Below, piece after piece: positions 47,058-54,918 of a DNA stretch of 64,000 bases (positions are counted from its first letter, which is position 1; the number at the start of each line of letters is the position of its first letter). The position numbers and the translations under genes were made by a program. The notes under the pieces were generated by a model, which worked only from the letters and a program-made list of their open reading frames with translations, was not told the DNA's origin and did no database searches. Source of the DNA: Bosea sp. OAE506 (lineage in GTDB: Bacteria; Pseudomonadota; Alphaproteobacteria; Rhizobiales; Beijerinckiaceae); contig NZ_JBEPOB010000001.1 of NCBI RefSeq assembly GCF_040546595.1, forward strand, positions 1,179,001-1,243,000, read 5' to 3'.

Positions 47058-47860
47058 ATGCGGAACCGATGACCATGACGGGTGCGCCGGTGCGCGAGGT
47101 GCTGCTCTCGGTGGAGAACGTGTCGCTGCGTTTCGGCGGAGTAAAGGCGATCACGGACGTCTCCTTCGACATCCGCAAGGGCGAGGTGCGCGCCATCATC
47201 GGCCCCAACGGAGCCGGAAAGACCTCGATGCTCAACTGCATCAATGGCTTCTACCAGCCGCAGGAAGGGCAGATCACCTTCAAGGGCGAGCGCCGCCACA
47301 AGATGCGGCCGCATCGCGCCGCGGCGGCCGGCATCGCCCGCACCTTCCAGAACGTCGCCCTGTTCAAGGGCATGTCGACGCTCGACAACATCATGACCGG
47401 CCGCACGCTCAAGATGAACCGCGGCTTCTTCTGGCAGGTGCTGCGCCACGGGCCGGCGATGACGGAGGAGATCGCGCATCGCAAGGTCGTCGAGGACATC
47501 ATCGACTTCCTGCAGATCGAGCACATCCGCAAGCTGCCCGTCGGCAAGCTGCCCTATGGGCTGCAGAAGCGCGTCGAGCTCGGCCGGGCGCTGGCGATGG
47601 AGCCGGAGCTGCTGCTGCTGGACGAGCCGATGGCCGGCATGAACCTCGAGGAGAAGGAGGACATGTGCCGCTTCATCCTCGACGTGAACCAGCAGTTCGG
47701 CACCACGATCGCGCTGATCGAGCACGACATGGGCGTGGTCATGGACCTCTCCGATCGCGTTGTCGTGCTCGAATACGGCCGCAAGATCGCCGACGGCACG
47801 CCGGCCGAGGTCAAGGCCGACCAGAAGGTGATCGATGCCTATCTGGGAGTGGCGCATTGA
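47054..47860 (+). CDS. livG: Liv-type ABC transporter ATP-binding protein (LivG-like)
   Basis: The 268-residue ATPase has Walker A GPNGAGKTSMLNCI, signature LPYGLQKRVELGRAL (the variant LSxG of LivG), Walker B LLLLDEPMAGMN, and the switch His in IEHDMGVVMDL. LivG-type proteins begin with a motif like SLRFGGVKAITDVSFD, seen here. The gene overlaps the ligase gene by four bases and is followed by a family A repeat and the two permeases. Confidence 0.93.
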   Translation: MNAEPMTMTGAPVREVLLSVENVSLRFGGVKAITDVSFDIRKGEVRAIIGPNGAGKTSMLNCINGFYQPQEGQITFKGERRHKMRPHRAAAAGIARTFQNVALFKGMSTLDNIMTGRTLKMNRGFFWQVLRHGPAMTEEIAHRKVVEDIIDFLQIEHIRKLPVGKLPYGLQKRVELGRALAMEPELLLLDEPMAGMNLEEKEDMCRFILDVNQQFGTTIALIEHDMGVVMDLSDRVVVLEYGRKIADGTPAEVKADQKVIDAYLGVAH

Positions 47861-47883
47861 TGAACCACAGCCCTCTCACTCTC

Positions 47884-48004
47884 AGCCCTCATCCTGAGGA
47901 GTGCTCCACAGGAGCACGTCTCGAAGGATGCTCCGGAGGGCTCCTCACCCGCGAGCTGGTCCATCCTTCGAGACGCCGCTGCGCGGCTCCTCAGGATGAG
48001 GGCT
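47884..48004. repeat. Family A intergenic palindromic repeat, copy 5, inside the Liv operon
   Basis: It runs from agccctcatcctgaggagtg to gctcctcaggatgagggct, with tctcgaaggatgctcc and ccatccttcgaga as the inner arms. It lies between the ATPase and first permease genes, both on the plus strand. Confidence 0.85.
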
Positions 48005-48038
48005 CGTTTCAGGGTCCATTGAACTGGAAGGCGCAGCC

Positions 48039-49112
48039 ATGAGCGACGTCGCCGCACGGCCCGCGCCGAACCTTCTCGCCAATGGCTGGGTCAAGGCTGC
48101 CCTGATCCTGGCCGCCATCGTTGCCTTCGCGCTCGTCGGCGCGCGCCTCGACGGATCGGGGACGCTCTACAAGATCTTCATCGACCCCTTCGCGCAGATG
48201 GCGTCGGCGCCGGACCTGCTGGCCCAGACCGTCTGGGAGGGGCTGGTCTCGGGCGTGCTCTACGCGCTGATCGCGCTCGGCTTCGTGCTGATCTTCAAGG
48301 CGTCGGGCGTGTTCAACTTCGCCCAGGGCATCATGGTGGTGTTCGCCGCGCTGACGCTGGTCGGGCTCTACGAAAAGGGGGTGCCGGCCTTCCTGGCGGT
48401 GATCCTGACGCTGGGCGTGATGTTCGTGCTGGCGGTGGCGATTGAGCGCGTGGTGCTGCGGCCGCTGGTCAACCAGCCCGACATCATCCTGTTCATGGCG
48501 ACCTTCGGGATCACCTATTTCCTGATCGGGCTCGGCGAATCCGTTTTCGGTGGCAATCCCAAGCAGATGATCGCCGAGCAGCTCTATCTGCCCAAGGGCG
48601 CGATCGACCTGAAGATCCTCGGCGGGCTGGTTTCGCTGCAGAAGATCGACATTGCCGCCGCGGTGATCGCCTCGGTGATGATCGCGGCGCTGGCGCTGTT
48701 CTTCCAGTACACCCGCATCGGGCGGGCGCTGCGCGCGGTCGCCGACAGCCACAAGGCGGCGCTCTCGGTTGGCATCTCGCTGAACCAGATCTGGGTCATC
48801 GTCTGGTTCACCGCCGGCATCGTCGCGCTGATCACCGGCATCATGTGGGGCGCTCGCTCGGACGTGTCCTTCGCGCTCGAGATCGTGGCGCTGAAGGCCC
48901 TGCCGGTGCTGATCCTCGGCGGCTTCACCTCGATCCCCGGCGCGATCATCGGCGGGCTGATCATCGGCATCGGCGAGAAGATGGGCGAGTTCTACTGGGG
49001 GCCGCTGATCGGCGGCGGCATCGAGAGCTGGCTCGCTTATTTCATCGCGCTGGGCTTCCTGCTGTTCCGGCCGCAGGGCCTGTTCGGCGACAAGATCATC
49101 GAGCGGATTTGA
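48039..49112 (+). CDS. livH: Liv-type ABC transporter permease (LivH-like)
   Basis: The 357-residue membrane protein has a long N-terminal extension (MSDVAARPAPNLLANGWVKA and one extra helix) before the LivH core. GLVSGVLYALIALGFVLIFK and SGVFNFAQGIMVVFAALT are the family opening, and RALRAVADSHKAALSVGI is the EAA-like loop that contacts the ATPase. Eight to nine helices are predicted. It forms the channel with the LivM-like protein. Confidence 0.94.
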   Translation: MSDVAARPAPNLLANGWVKAALILAAIVAFALVGARLDGSGTLYKIFIDPFAQMASAPDLLAQTVWEGLVSGVLYALIALGFVLIFKASGVFNFAQGIMVVFAALTLVGLYEKGVPAFLAVILTLGVMFVLAVAIERVVLRPLVNQPDIILFMATFGITYFLIGLGESVFGGNPKQMIAEQLYLPKGAIDLKILGGLVSLQKIDIAAAVIASVMIAALALFFQYTRIGRALRAVADSHKAALSVGISLNQIWVIVWFTAGIVALITGIMWGARSDVSFALEIVALKALPVLILGGFTSIPGAIIGGLIIGIGEKMGEFYWGPLIGGGIESWLAYFIALGFLLFRPQGLFGDKIIERI

Positions 49113-49122
49113 GGGCCGGGAC

Positions 49123-50202
49123 ATGTTTTACCGCGAGGCCGGCCAGTTCAAATCCACTTACCAGGCCGATATGGCCGTGTTCCCGATCCGGCAGGACCGG
49201 ATCGGGCTGGCGATCATTCTCGCCATCGCCTTCGTCGTGATTCCCTATTTCGGGGACGACTTCTTCATTACCTCGGTGATGATCCCCTTCCTCGTCTTCT
49301 CGCTGGCGGCGATCGGGCTCAACATCCTCACCGGCTATACCGGGCTGATCTCGCTGGGCACGGCGGCGTTCATGGGGGTGGGAGCCTATGCCTGCTACAA
49401 GCTGACGACGATGTTCCCGAACGTGAACATCATCGTGCTGATCCTGGCCTCGGGGCTGTTCTCGGCGGCGATCGGCGTGCTCTTCGGCCTGCCCTCGCTG
49501 CGGATCAAGGGCTTCTACCTCGCGGTGGCGACGCTGGCGGCGCAGTTCTTCCTGCAATGGGCCTTCGTGCGCGTGCCCTGGCTGTTCAACTACAATGCCT
49601 CGGGCGCCATCGAGGTGCCGCAGCGCCTGCTGTTCGGGATTCCGGTGACGGGCGCCTCGGCCGCGCCGGAGACGCGCTATTTTGTCTGCCTCGTGCTGGT
49701 GGTGGGGCTGACCTGGTTTGCCTCGAACCTCGTCCACGGCAAGATCGGCCGCTCCTGGATGGCGGTGCGCGACATGGACATCGCCGCAGAGCTGATGGGC
49801 ATCAAGCTGCTCAACGCCAAGCTCCTCGCCTTCGCGGTGTCGTCCTTCTATGCGGGCGTCGCCGGGGCGATGATGATCTTCCTCTGGTATGGCGGCGGCG
49901 AAGCGGCCGACGTGTTCGGCATCCGGCTGTCGTTCAACATCCTGTTCATGGTCATCATCGGCGGGCTGGGCTCGCTGATCGGCTCCTTCTTCGGGGCCGC
50001 CTTCCTCTCGATCCTGCCCACCGCGATGAAGTTCGGCCTGCCGGCGCTGGGCGTGCCGATGGCCGGCGCGACGGCCGAGCACGTCACCTTCATGCTGATC
50101 GGCGGGCTGATCATCCTGTTCCTGATCGTCGAGCCGCACGGGCTCGCGCGGCTCTGGCAGATCGGGAAGCAGAAACTGCGGACATGGCCGTTCCCCTACT
50201 GA
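49123..50202 (+). CDS. livM: Liv-type ABC transporter permease (LivM-like)
   Basis: The 359-residue permease has LNILTGYTGLISLGTAAFMG, the LivM signature, and WMAVRDMDIAAELMGIKLLN, the cytoplasmic coupling loop. About nine helices follow a hydrophilic N-terminus (MFYREAGQFKSTYQADMAVF). It starts 10 bp after livH, with GGGCCGGGAC upstream of the ATG. Confidence 0.94.
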   Translation: MFYREAGQFKSTYQADMAVFPIRQDRIGLAIILAIAFVVIPYFGDDFFITSVMIPFLVFSLAAIGLNILTGYTGLISLGTAAFMGVGAYACYKLTTMFPNVNIIVLILASGLFSAAIGVLFGLPSLRIKGFYLAVATLAAQFFLQWAFVRVPWLFNYNASGAIEVPQRLLFGIPVTGASAAPETRYFVCLVLVVGLTWFASNLVHGKIGRSWMAVRDMDIAAELMGIKLLNAKLLAFAVSSFYAGVAGAMMIFLWYGGGEAADVFGIRLSFNILFMVIIGGLGSLIGSFFGAAFLSILPTAMKFGLPALGVPMAGATAEHVTFMLIGGLIILFLIVEPHGLARLWQIGKQKLRTWPFPY

Positions 50203-50310
50203 GGGGGCGGACCGGACGACGACCCGCATCGGCCTTCAAGGATGCGGGCGGACAAAAGACCGGCGGGGTCTCGACACCACCGCCGGAGGGAAACGAACGG
50301 AGGACGACCG

Positions 50311-51642
50311 ATGAAGACACAGCATCTGATGAAGGGCGCCGCACTCGGCGCATTGCTGGCCGCGGCCGGCTTCGCGGCCCCCGCCGCCGCGCAGGACTCG
50401 ATCTACGTCTCCAACAACGCCTATCGTACCGGGCCCTTCGCCGGCTCGGGCATCCCGATCGGCGACGGCATGCGCGACTACATGACGATGATCAACGAGC
50501 GCGACGGCGGCGTGAACGGCGTCAAGATCGTCTATGAGGAGTGCGAGACCGGCTACGACACCAAGAAGTCGATCGAGTGCTACGAGCAGGCGAAGGCGAA
50601 GAACACGGTCGTCTATTCGCCGTGGTCGACGGGTGCGACGCTGGCCGCGATCCCGCGCGCCCATATCGACAAGATCCCGATCCTGTCGATGGCCTACGGC
50701 CTCTCGGCCTCGGCCGACGGCACCAATTTCCCCTGGGTCTTCATCCCGCCCTTCACCTACTGGGACGGCGCGTCCCTGATGGTGAAGCACATGGCCGCCG
50801 AGCTCGGCGGCATGGACAAGCTCAAGGGCAAGAAGCTCGGCCTGATCCATCTCGATGCGCCCTTCGGCAAAGAGCCGATCCCGGTGCTCGAGAACCTCGC
50901 CAAGAAATACGGCTTCGAGGTCAAGCTCTATCCGGTCGCCGCGGCCGACATGCAGAACCAGGGCTCGCTCTGGCTCTCGATCCGGCGTGACCGGCCCGAC
51001 TACCTCTACAACCAGGGCTGGGGCGCGATGAACCCGACCGCGGTCAAGGAGGCGATCAAGAACAACTTCCCGATCAACAAGCTGGTCGGCGTCTGGTGGG
51101 CTGGCGGCGACGACGATGCGCGCGCCGGCGGGCCGGAGGCGAAGGGCTACAAGTCGCTCAACCTGAATGCGGCCGGCACCAATTTCCCGGTCATCCAGGA
51201 CATCCAGAAGTTCGTCGTCGAGAAGGGCAAGAGCCTCGCGCCGAAGGAGAAGGTCGGCGAGAACCTCTACAATCGCGGCGTCTACAACTCGATGCTGCTG
51301 GTCGAGGGCATCCGCAACGCCCAGCGCATCACCGGCAAGAAGGTGATCACGGGCGAGGACATGCGCCGCGGGCTCGAGTCGCTGAACATCACCGAGGCGC
51401 GCCTGAAGGAGATCGGCATGGAAGGCTTCGCCACGCCGACCACGATCTCCTGCACCGACCATTCCGGCCACAGCAAGGCCTATGTGGCCGAGTGGGACGG
51501 CACGAAATGGACCAAGAAGGGCGACTGGCTCGAGCCGATGAAGGAAGAGGTCCGGCCGCTGATCGAGGCCGCCGCCAAGGATTACACCGAGAAGGCCGGC
51601 AACTGGCCGAAGCGGACGGAGTCCTGCGAGAAGTCGTCTTGA
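50311..51642 (+). CDS. Liv-type ABC transporter substrate-binding protein
   Basis: The 443-residue protein starts at the ATG at 50311 after CGGAGGACGACC and has a signal peptide ending AAA-QDS. The mature protein has a type-I periplasmic-binding fold: SGIPIGDGMRDYMTMINERD, NGVKIVYEECETGYDTKKSI and PTAVKEAIKNNFPINKLVGV. It is longer than leucine-binding proteins (about 370), resembling the subgroup that binds aromatic or other carboxylates rather than plain branched-chain amino acids. It lies within the transporter operon and is followed by a stable hairpin before the second ATPase gene. Confidence 0.93.
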   Translation: MKTQHLMKGAALGALLAAAGFAAPAAAQDSIYVSNNAYRTGPFAGSGIPIGDGMRDYMTMINERDGGVNGVKIVYEECETGYDTKKSIECYEQAKAKNTVVYSPWSTGATLAAIPRAHIDKIPILSMAYGLSASADGTNFPWVFIPPFTYWDGASLMVKHMAAELGGMDKLKGKKLGLIHLDAPFGKEPIPVLENLAKKYGFEVKLYPVAAADMQNQGSLWLSIRRDRPDYLYNQGWGAMNPTAVKEAIKNNFPINKLVGVWWAGGDDDARAGGPEAKGYKSLNLNAAGTNFPVIQDIQKFVVEKGKSLAPKEKVGENLYNRGVYNSMLLVEGIRNAQRITGKKVITGEDMRRGLESLNITEARLKEIGMEGFATPTTISCTDHSGHSKAYVAEWDGTKWTKKGDWLEPMKEEVRPLIEAAAKDYTEKAGNWPKRTESCEKSS

Positions 51643-51650
51643 GCTGAAGC

Positions 51651-51674
51651 GGCGGCCGGATCGCTCCGGCCGCC
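51651..51674 (+). terminator. Hairpin after the Liv-type binding protein gene (attenuator or mRNA stabiliser)
   Basis: A 10-bp stem, GGCGGCCGGA with TCCGGCCGCC, has a tcgc loop. No T-run follows, so it may protect the 3' end of the upstream message rather than end transcription. Confidence 0.45.
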
Positions 51675-51759
51675 GCCGCCTCGCCGTCGTCCCGGGTCCG
51701 AGCCGGGATGATGCGGGGCTTGTCCAGGCCAGCATGCTGGCCGCCGCCGGGAGACCGCC

Positions 51760-52608
51760 ATGTCCACCGCCACCCTCGCCCAGCCGACCGCCACGACCCC
51801 CGCAGCGGACACGATCCTGTCGCTGAACAACATCGAGGTGATCTACGACCACGTCATCCTCGTGCTGAAGGGGGTGTCGCTGCAGGTGCCGCGCAAGGGC
51901 ATCGTCGCGATCCTCGGCGCCAATGGCGCGGGCAAGACGACGACGCTGAAGGCGATCTCGAACCTGCTCAAGGCCGAGCGCGGGGAGGTCACCAAGGGCT
52001 CGATCACCTTCGAGGGCGAGCGCGTCGACAAGATGTCGCCCAACGAGCTGGTGCGGCGCGGCTGCATCCAGGTGATGGAGGGGCGCCACTGCTTCGGCCA
52101 TCTCTCGATCGAGGAGAACCTGCTGACCGGCGCCTTCACCCGTCGCGACGGCAATGCCGCGATCAAGCGTGATCTCGAGAAGATCTACGAGCTGTTCCCC
52201 CGGCTGAAGCAGCGCCGCAACTCGCAGGCCGGCTACACCTCGGGCGGCGAGCAGCAGATGTGCGCGGTCGGCCGCGCAATGATGTCGAAGCCCAAGATGA
52301 TCCTGCTCGACGAACCCTCGATGGGGCTGGCGCCGCAGATCGTCGAGGAGATCTTCGAGATCGTGCGCCGTCTCAATGCCGAGGAGGGCGTGTCCTTCCT
52401 CGTCGCCGAGCAGAACACCAACATGGCCCTGCGCTACGCGACCTATGGCTACATCATGGAGACCGGCCGCATCGTCATGGACGGCGAGGCCAAGATGCTG
52501 CGCGAGAACGAGGACGTGAAGGAGTTCTATCTCGGCGTATCCGAGGGCGACAAGAAGTCCTTCCGCGAGGTGAAGAGCTACAAGCGCCGCAAGCGGTGGC
52601 TGTCGTGA
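51760..52608 (+). CDS. livF: Liv-type ABC transporter ATP-binding protein (LivF-like)
   Basis: The 282-residue ATPase starts MSTATLAQPTATTPAADTIL. Walker A is GANGAGKTTTLKAI, signature YTSGGEQQMCAVGRAM, and Walker B ILLDEPSMGLAPQIVEEIF, which is the LivF pattern. The switch region VAEQNTNMALRYA has Gln in place of His, as is common in LivF proteins. The C-terminal tail is longer than usual and basic (KSFREVKSYKRRKRWLS). It works with the LivG-like ATPase as a heterodimer. Confidence 0.94.
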   Translation: MSTATLAQPTATTPAADTILSLNNIEVIYDHVILVLKGVSLQVPRKGIVAILGANGAGKTTTLKAISNLLKAERGEVTKGSITFEGERVDKMSPNELVRRGCIQVMEGRHCFGHLSIEENLLTGAFTRRDGNAAIKRDLEKIYELFPRLKQRRNSQAGYTSGGEQQMCAVGRAMMSKPKMILLDEPSMGLAPQIVEEIFEIVRRLNAEEGVSFLVAEQNTNMALRYATYGYIMETGRIVMDGEAKMLRENEDVKEFYLGVSEGDKKSFREVKSYKRRKRWLS

Positions 52609-52687
52609 GCGGGACGCTCCCGCGCAATGACGAACCGGCCAGGCCTGCCAGACGGCGCCGAGCCATCGTGACGGAAGGGACCGCGCC

Positions 52688-53920
52688 ATGACCGAGCATC
52701 ACGACGCTCTCGAAACCCGCGCGGCCGACGCCCGCGAGGCGGATCTGTTCGCGCGGCTCCCGGCTGTGCTGGCGGCTGCGATGCAGGCGCCTGCCTATGC
52801 ACGGCATCTCGGCGCCATCGATCCCGCCGCCATCACGGACCGCAATGCGTTGTCCACCCTGCCGGTGCTGCGCAAGGCGGATCTGCCGGCGTTGCAGAAG
52901 GAGGCCTGGCCCTTCGGCGGCTTCGTGTCCGTTTCGCCCGGCGGCTTCGGCCGGCTCTTCACCTCGCCGGGGCCGATCTTCGAGCCGGAAGGGACGGGGG
53001 CCGATCCCTGGGGTTCGGCGCGCGGGCTGTTCGCGGCCGGCTTCCGGCCCGGCGACATCGTGCTCAACACCTTCGGCTACCATCTGACGCCGGGCGGTTT
53101 CATCATGGATTCCGGTGCGCGCGCACTGGGCTGTGCCGTCATTCCCGCGGGGCCGGGCAATACCGAGCAGCAGATGGAGGTGATCGCCGCCTACCGGCCG
53201 ACGGCTTATGCCGGCACGCCTGATTTCCTGAAGATCCTGGTCGAGGCCGCCGAGACCCGTGGCGTCGACATCTCCTGCATCAAGCGCGCGGTGGTCTCGG
53301 GCGCCGCCTTCCCGCCCTCGCTGCAGGCCTGGGTCCGCGAGCGCGGGATCGACGCCTATCAGCTCTACGCCACGGCCGATGTCGGCATCATCGCCTACGA
53401 AACCTCGGCGCGCGAGGGGATGGTGCTGAACGAAAACCTGATCGTCGAGATCGTCCGCCCGGGCACGGGAAATCCCGTGGCGGAAGGCGAAGTCGGCGAG
53501 ATCGTCGTCACCAATCTCGACCCGCACCACCCCCAGATCCGCCTCGCAGTCGGCGACCTCACGGCGCTGATGCCGGGGGCAAGCGCCTGCGGGCGCACGA
53601 ATGCCCGCATCAAGGGCTGGATGGGCCGCGCCGATCAGACGGCGAAGATCAAGGGCATGTTCGTGCGGCCCGAGCAGGTCGCCGAGATCGCGCGCCGTCA
53701 CAGCGAGGTGCACAAGCTGCGCCTCGTCGTCGGCCGCGCCAATGAGGCCGACACGATGACGCTGAAGGCCGAGATTTACGCCCAGCCGGCGGGGCTGATC
53801 GATGCGATGTCGTCGACCCTGCAGCAGGTCACCAAGCTCAAAGGCTTGGTCGAAATCCTGCCGCTGGGCTCGCTGCCGAATGACGGCAAGGTCATCGCGG
53901 ACGAGCGCCCCGTCGGCTGA
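52688..53920 (+). CDS. Phenylacetate-CoA ligase-like AMP-forming ligase
   Basis: This 410-residue protein belongs to the PaaK-like branch of adenylate-forming ligases. Its features are FTSPGPIFEPEG in place of the usual SSGTTG P-loop, NTFGYHLTPGGFIMDSGARA, AYQLYATADVGIIAYETS as the A-core, and the C-terminal GRADQTAKIKGMFVRPEQVA with the conserved Lys. It probably activates an aromatic or small organic acid imported by the adjacent Liv-type transporter. The altered P-loop (Ser and Pro where Thr-Gly are expected) is typical of a PaaK subgroup but may change activity. Confidence 0.9.
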   Translation: MTEHHDALETRAADAREADLFARLPAVLAAAMQAPAYARHLGAIDPAAITDRNALSTLPVLRKADLPALQKEAWPFGGFVSVSPGGFGRLFTSPGPIFEPEGTGADPWGSARGLFAAGFRPGDIVLNTFGYHLTPGGFIMDSGARALGCAVIPAGPGNTEQQMEVIAAYRPTAYAGTPDFLKILVEAAETRGVDISCIKRAVVSGAAFPPSLQAWVRERGIDAYQLYATADVGIIAYETSAREGMVLNENLIVEIVRPGTGNPVAEGEVGEIVVTNLDPHHPQIRLAVGDLTALMPGASACGRTNARIKGWMGRADQTAKIKGMFVRPEQVAEIARRHSEVHKLRLVVGRANEADTMTLKAEIYAQPAGLIDAMSSTLQQVTKLKGLVEILPLGSLPNDGKVIADERPVG

Positions 53921-53938
53921 GGCGCCCGGCTGACGCCA

Positions 53939-54130
53939 TTACTGCTGGGGCGCACCTGGGGGCGGGGGAGCGCCGGTGGGAGCCTTGGCGGGATCCGGCT
54001 GGATCAGGTCCGTACGGGCCTTGTGCTGCAGCTCGGGCAAATCCGCACTGAAAACCGCAGCGGCAAGCGGCGACAGCATCATTACGGCGATCAGGCCGAA
54101 TGCGACATATTCCTTGGCTTCCAAACGCAT
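53939..54130 (-). CDS. Small single-helix membrane protein
   Basis: The 63-residue frame starts at the ATG at 54130 after a strong AGGAGG. MRLEAKEYVAFGLIAVMMLS begins a hydrophobic helix, followed by a polar segment and a Pro-rich tail (GAPPPPGAPQQ). No function is recognised. It is convergent with the ligase gene. The Shine-Dalgarno and the composition make it credible. Confidence 0.7.
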   Translation of the reverse strand: MRLEAKEYVAFGLIAVMMLSPLAAAVFSADLPELQHKARTDLIQPDPAKAPTGAPPPPGAPQQ

Positions 54131-54219
54131 GGCGTCCTCCTGAAGGTCTGACAGCCCCTGCCGTTCGTGCAAGCAACGTCGCTCGACCTACGGAGGTTCC
54201 TTGGCCCAGGAGGAGGCGC

Positions 54220-54918
54220 TTACCAGCGGATCGGCGCCTCGCCCTGCCGCTCCAGCCAGGCATTGGCACGGGAGAAGGGCCGGGAGCCGAAGAAGCCGCG
54301 GCTGGCGGACAGCGGCGACGGATGGGGGCTTTCCAGCACCTGGTGGCGGCTCTCGTCGACGAGGGTGCGCTTGGCCTGAGCGGGCTTGCCCCAGAGGATG
54401 AAGACGACATGCGGCCGCGTCGCGGAAACGGCGGCAATCAGCGCATCGGTCACCGCGCCCCAGCCGAGCAGCAGGTGTGAACCGGCTTTCGAGGCCCCCT
54501 CGCGCACGGTCAGCGCCGTGTTGAGCAGCAGCACGCCCTGACGTGCCCATGGGGTGAGGTCGCCATCGGCGGGTGGAACGAGGCCGAGATCGTCGCGGCG
54601 CTCGCGGAAGATGTTGACCAGCGAGCGCGGCAGCGGCGGGGGCCCGACATAGGAGAAGGCCAGCCCGTTGGCATGGCCCGGCGTCGGATAGGGGTCCTGG
54701 CCGAGAATGACGACGCGCACGCTCTCCAGCGGCGTCAGCGCCAATGCCGCAAAAACCCGCTCCGGCGCCGGCGCCACGACATGGCCGGCCTCGCGCTCGG
54801 CATCGACGGCCGTGCAGGCGCGCTCCGCCGCTCCGCCGGGGGCAAAGACCGGCAGCGCGCCCCAGCCCGCCGCTCCTGCGCTCGCGCGAAAAGCGGCGAG
54901 CGCAGCAAGGCAGCTCAC
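54220..54918 (-). CDS. ung: Uracil-DNA glycosylase, family 1
   Basis: The 232-residue enzyme removes uracil from DNA. VVILGQDPYPTPGHANGLAF contains the water-activating Asp of GQDPY, LLLNTALTVREGASKAGSH the uracil-binding Asn, and ESPHPSPLSASRGFFGS the catalytic His and the DNA-intercalation loop. The start is GTG at 54918, overlapping the stop of the upstream 5'-nucleotidase gene as GTGA, so the two are co-translated. The N-terminus is short and Ala-rich. Confidence 0.95.
   Translation of the reverse strand: MSCLAALAAFRASAGAAGWGALPVFAPGGAAERACTAVDAEREAGHVVAPAPERVFAALALTPLESVRVVILGQDPYPTPGHANGLAFSYVGPPPLPRSLVNIFRERRDDLGLVPPADGDLTPWARQGVLLLNTALTVREGASKAGSHLLLGWGAVTDALIAAVSATRPHVVFILWGKPAQAKRTLVDESRHQVLESPHPSPLSASRGFFGSRPFSRANAWLERQGEAPIRW

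Noticed and set aside
50236-52689. An 817-codon minus-strand frame across the Liv binding protein and LivF
   Set aside because: Antisense shadow of two genes with clear signal peptide and ABC motifs.
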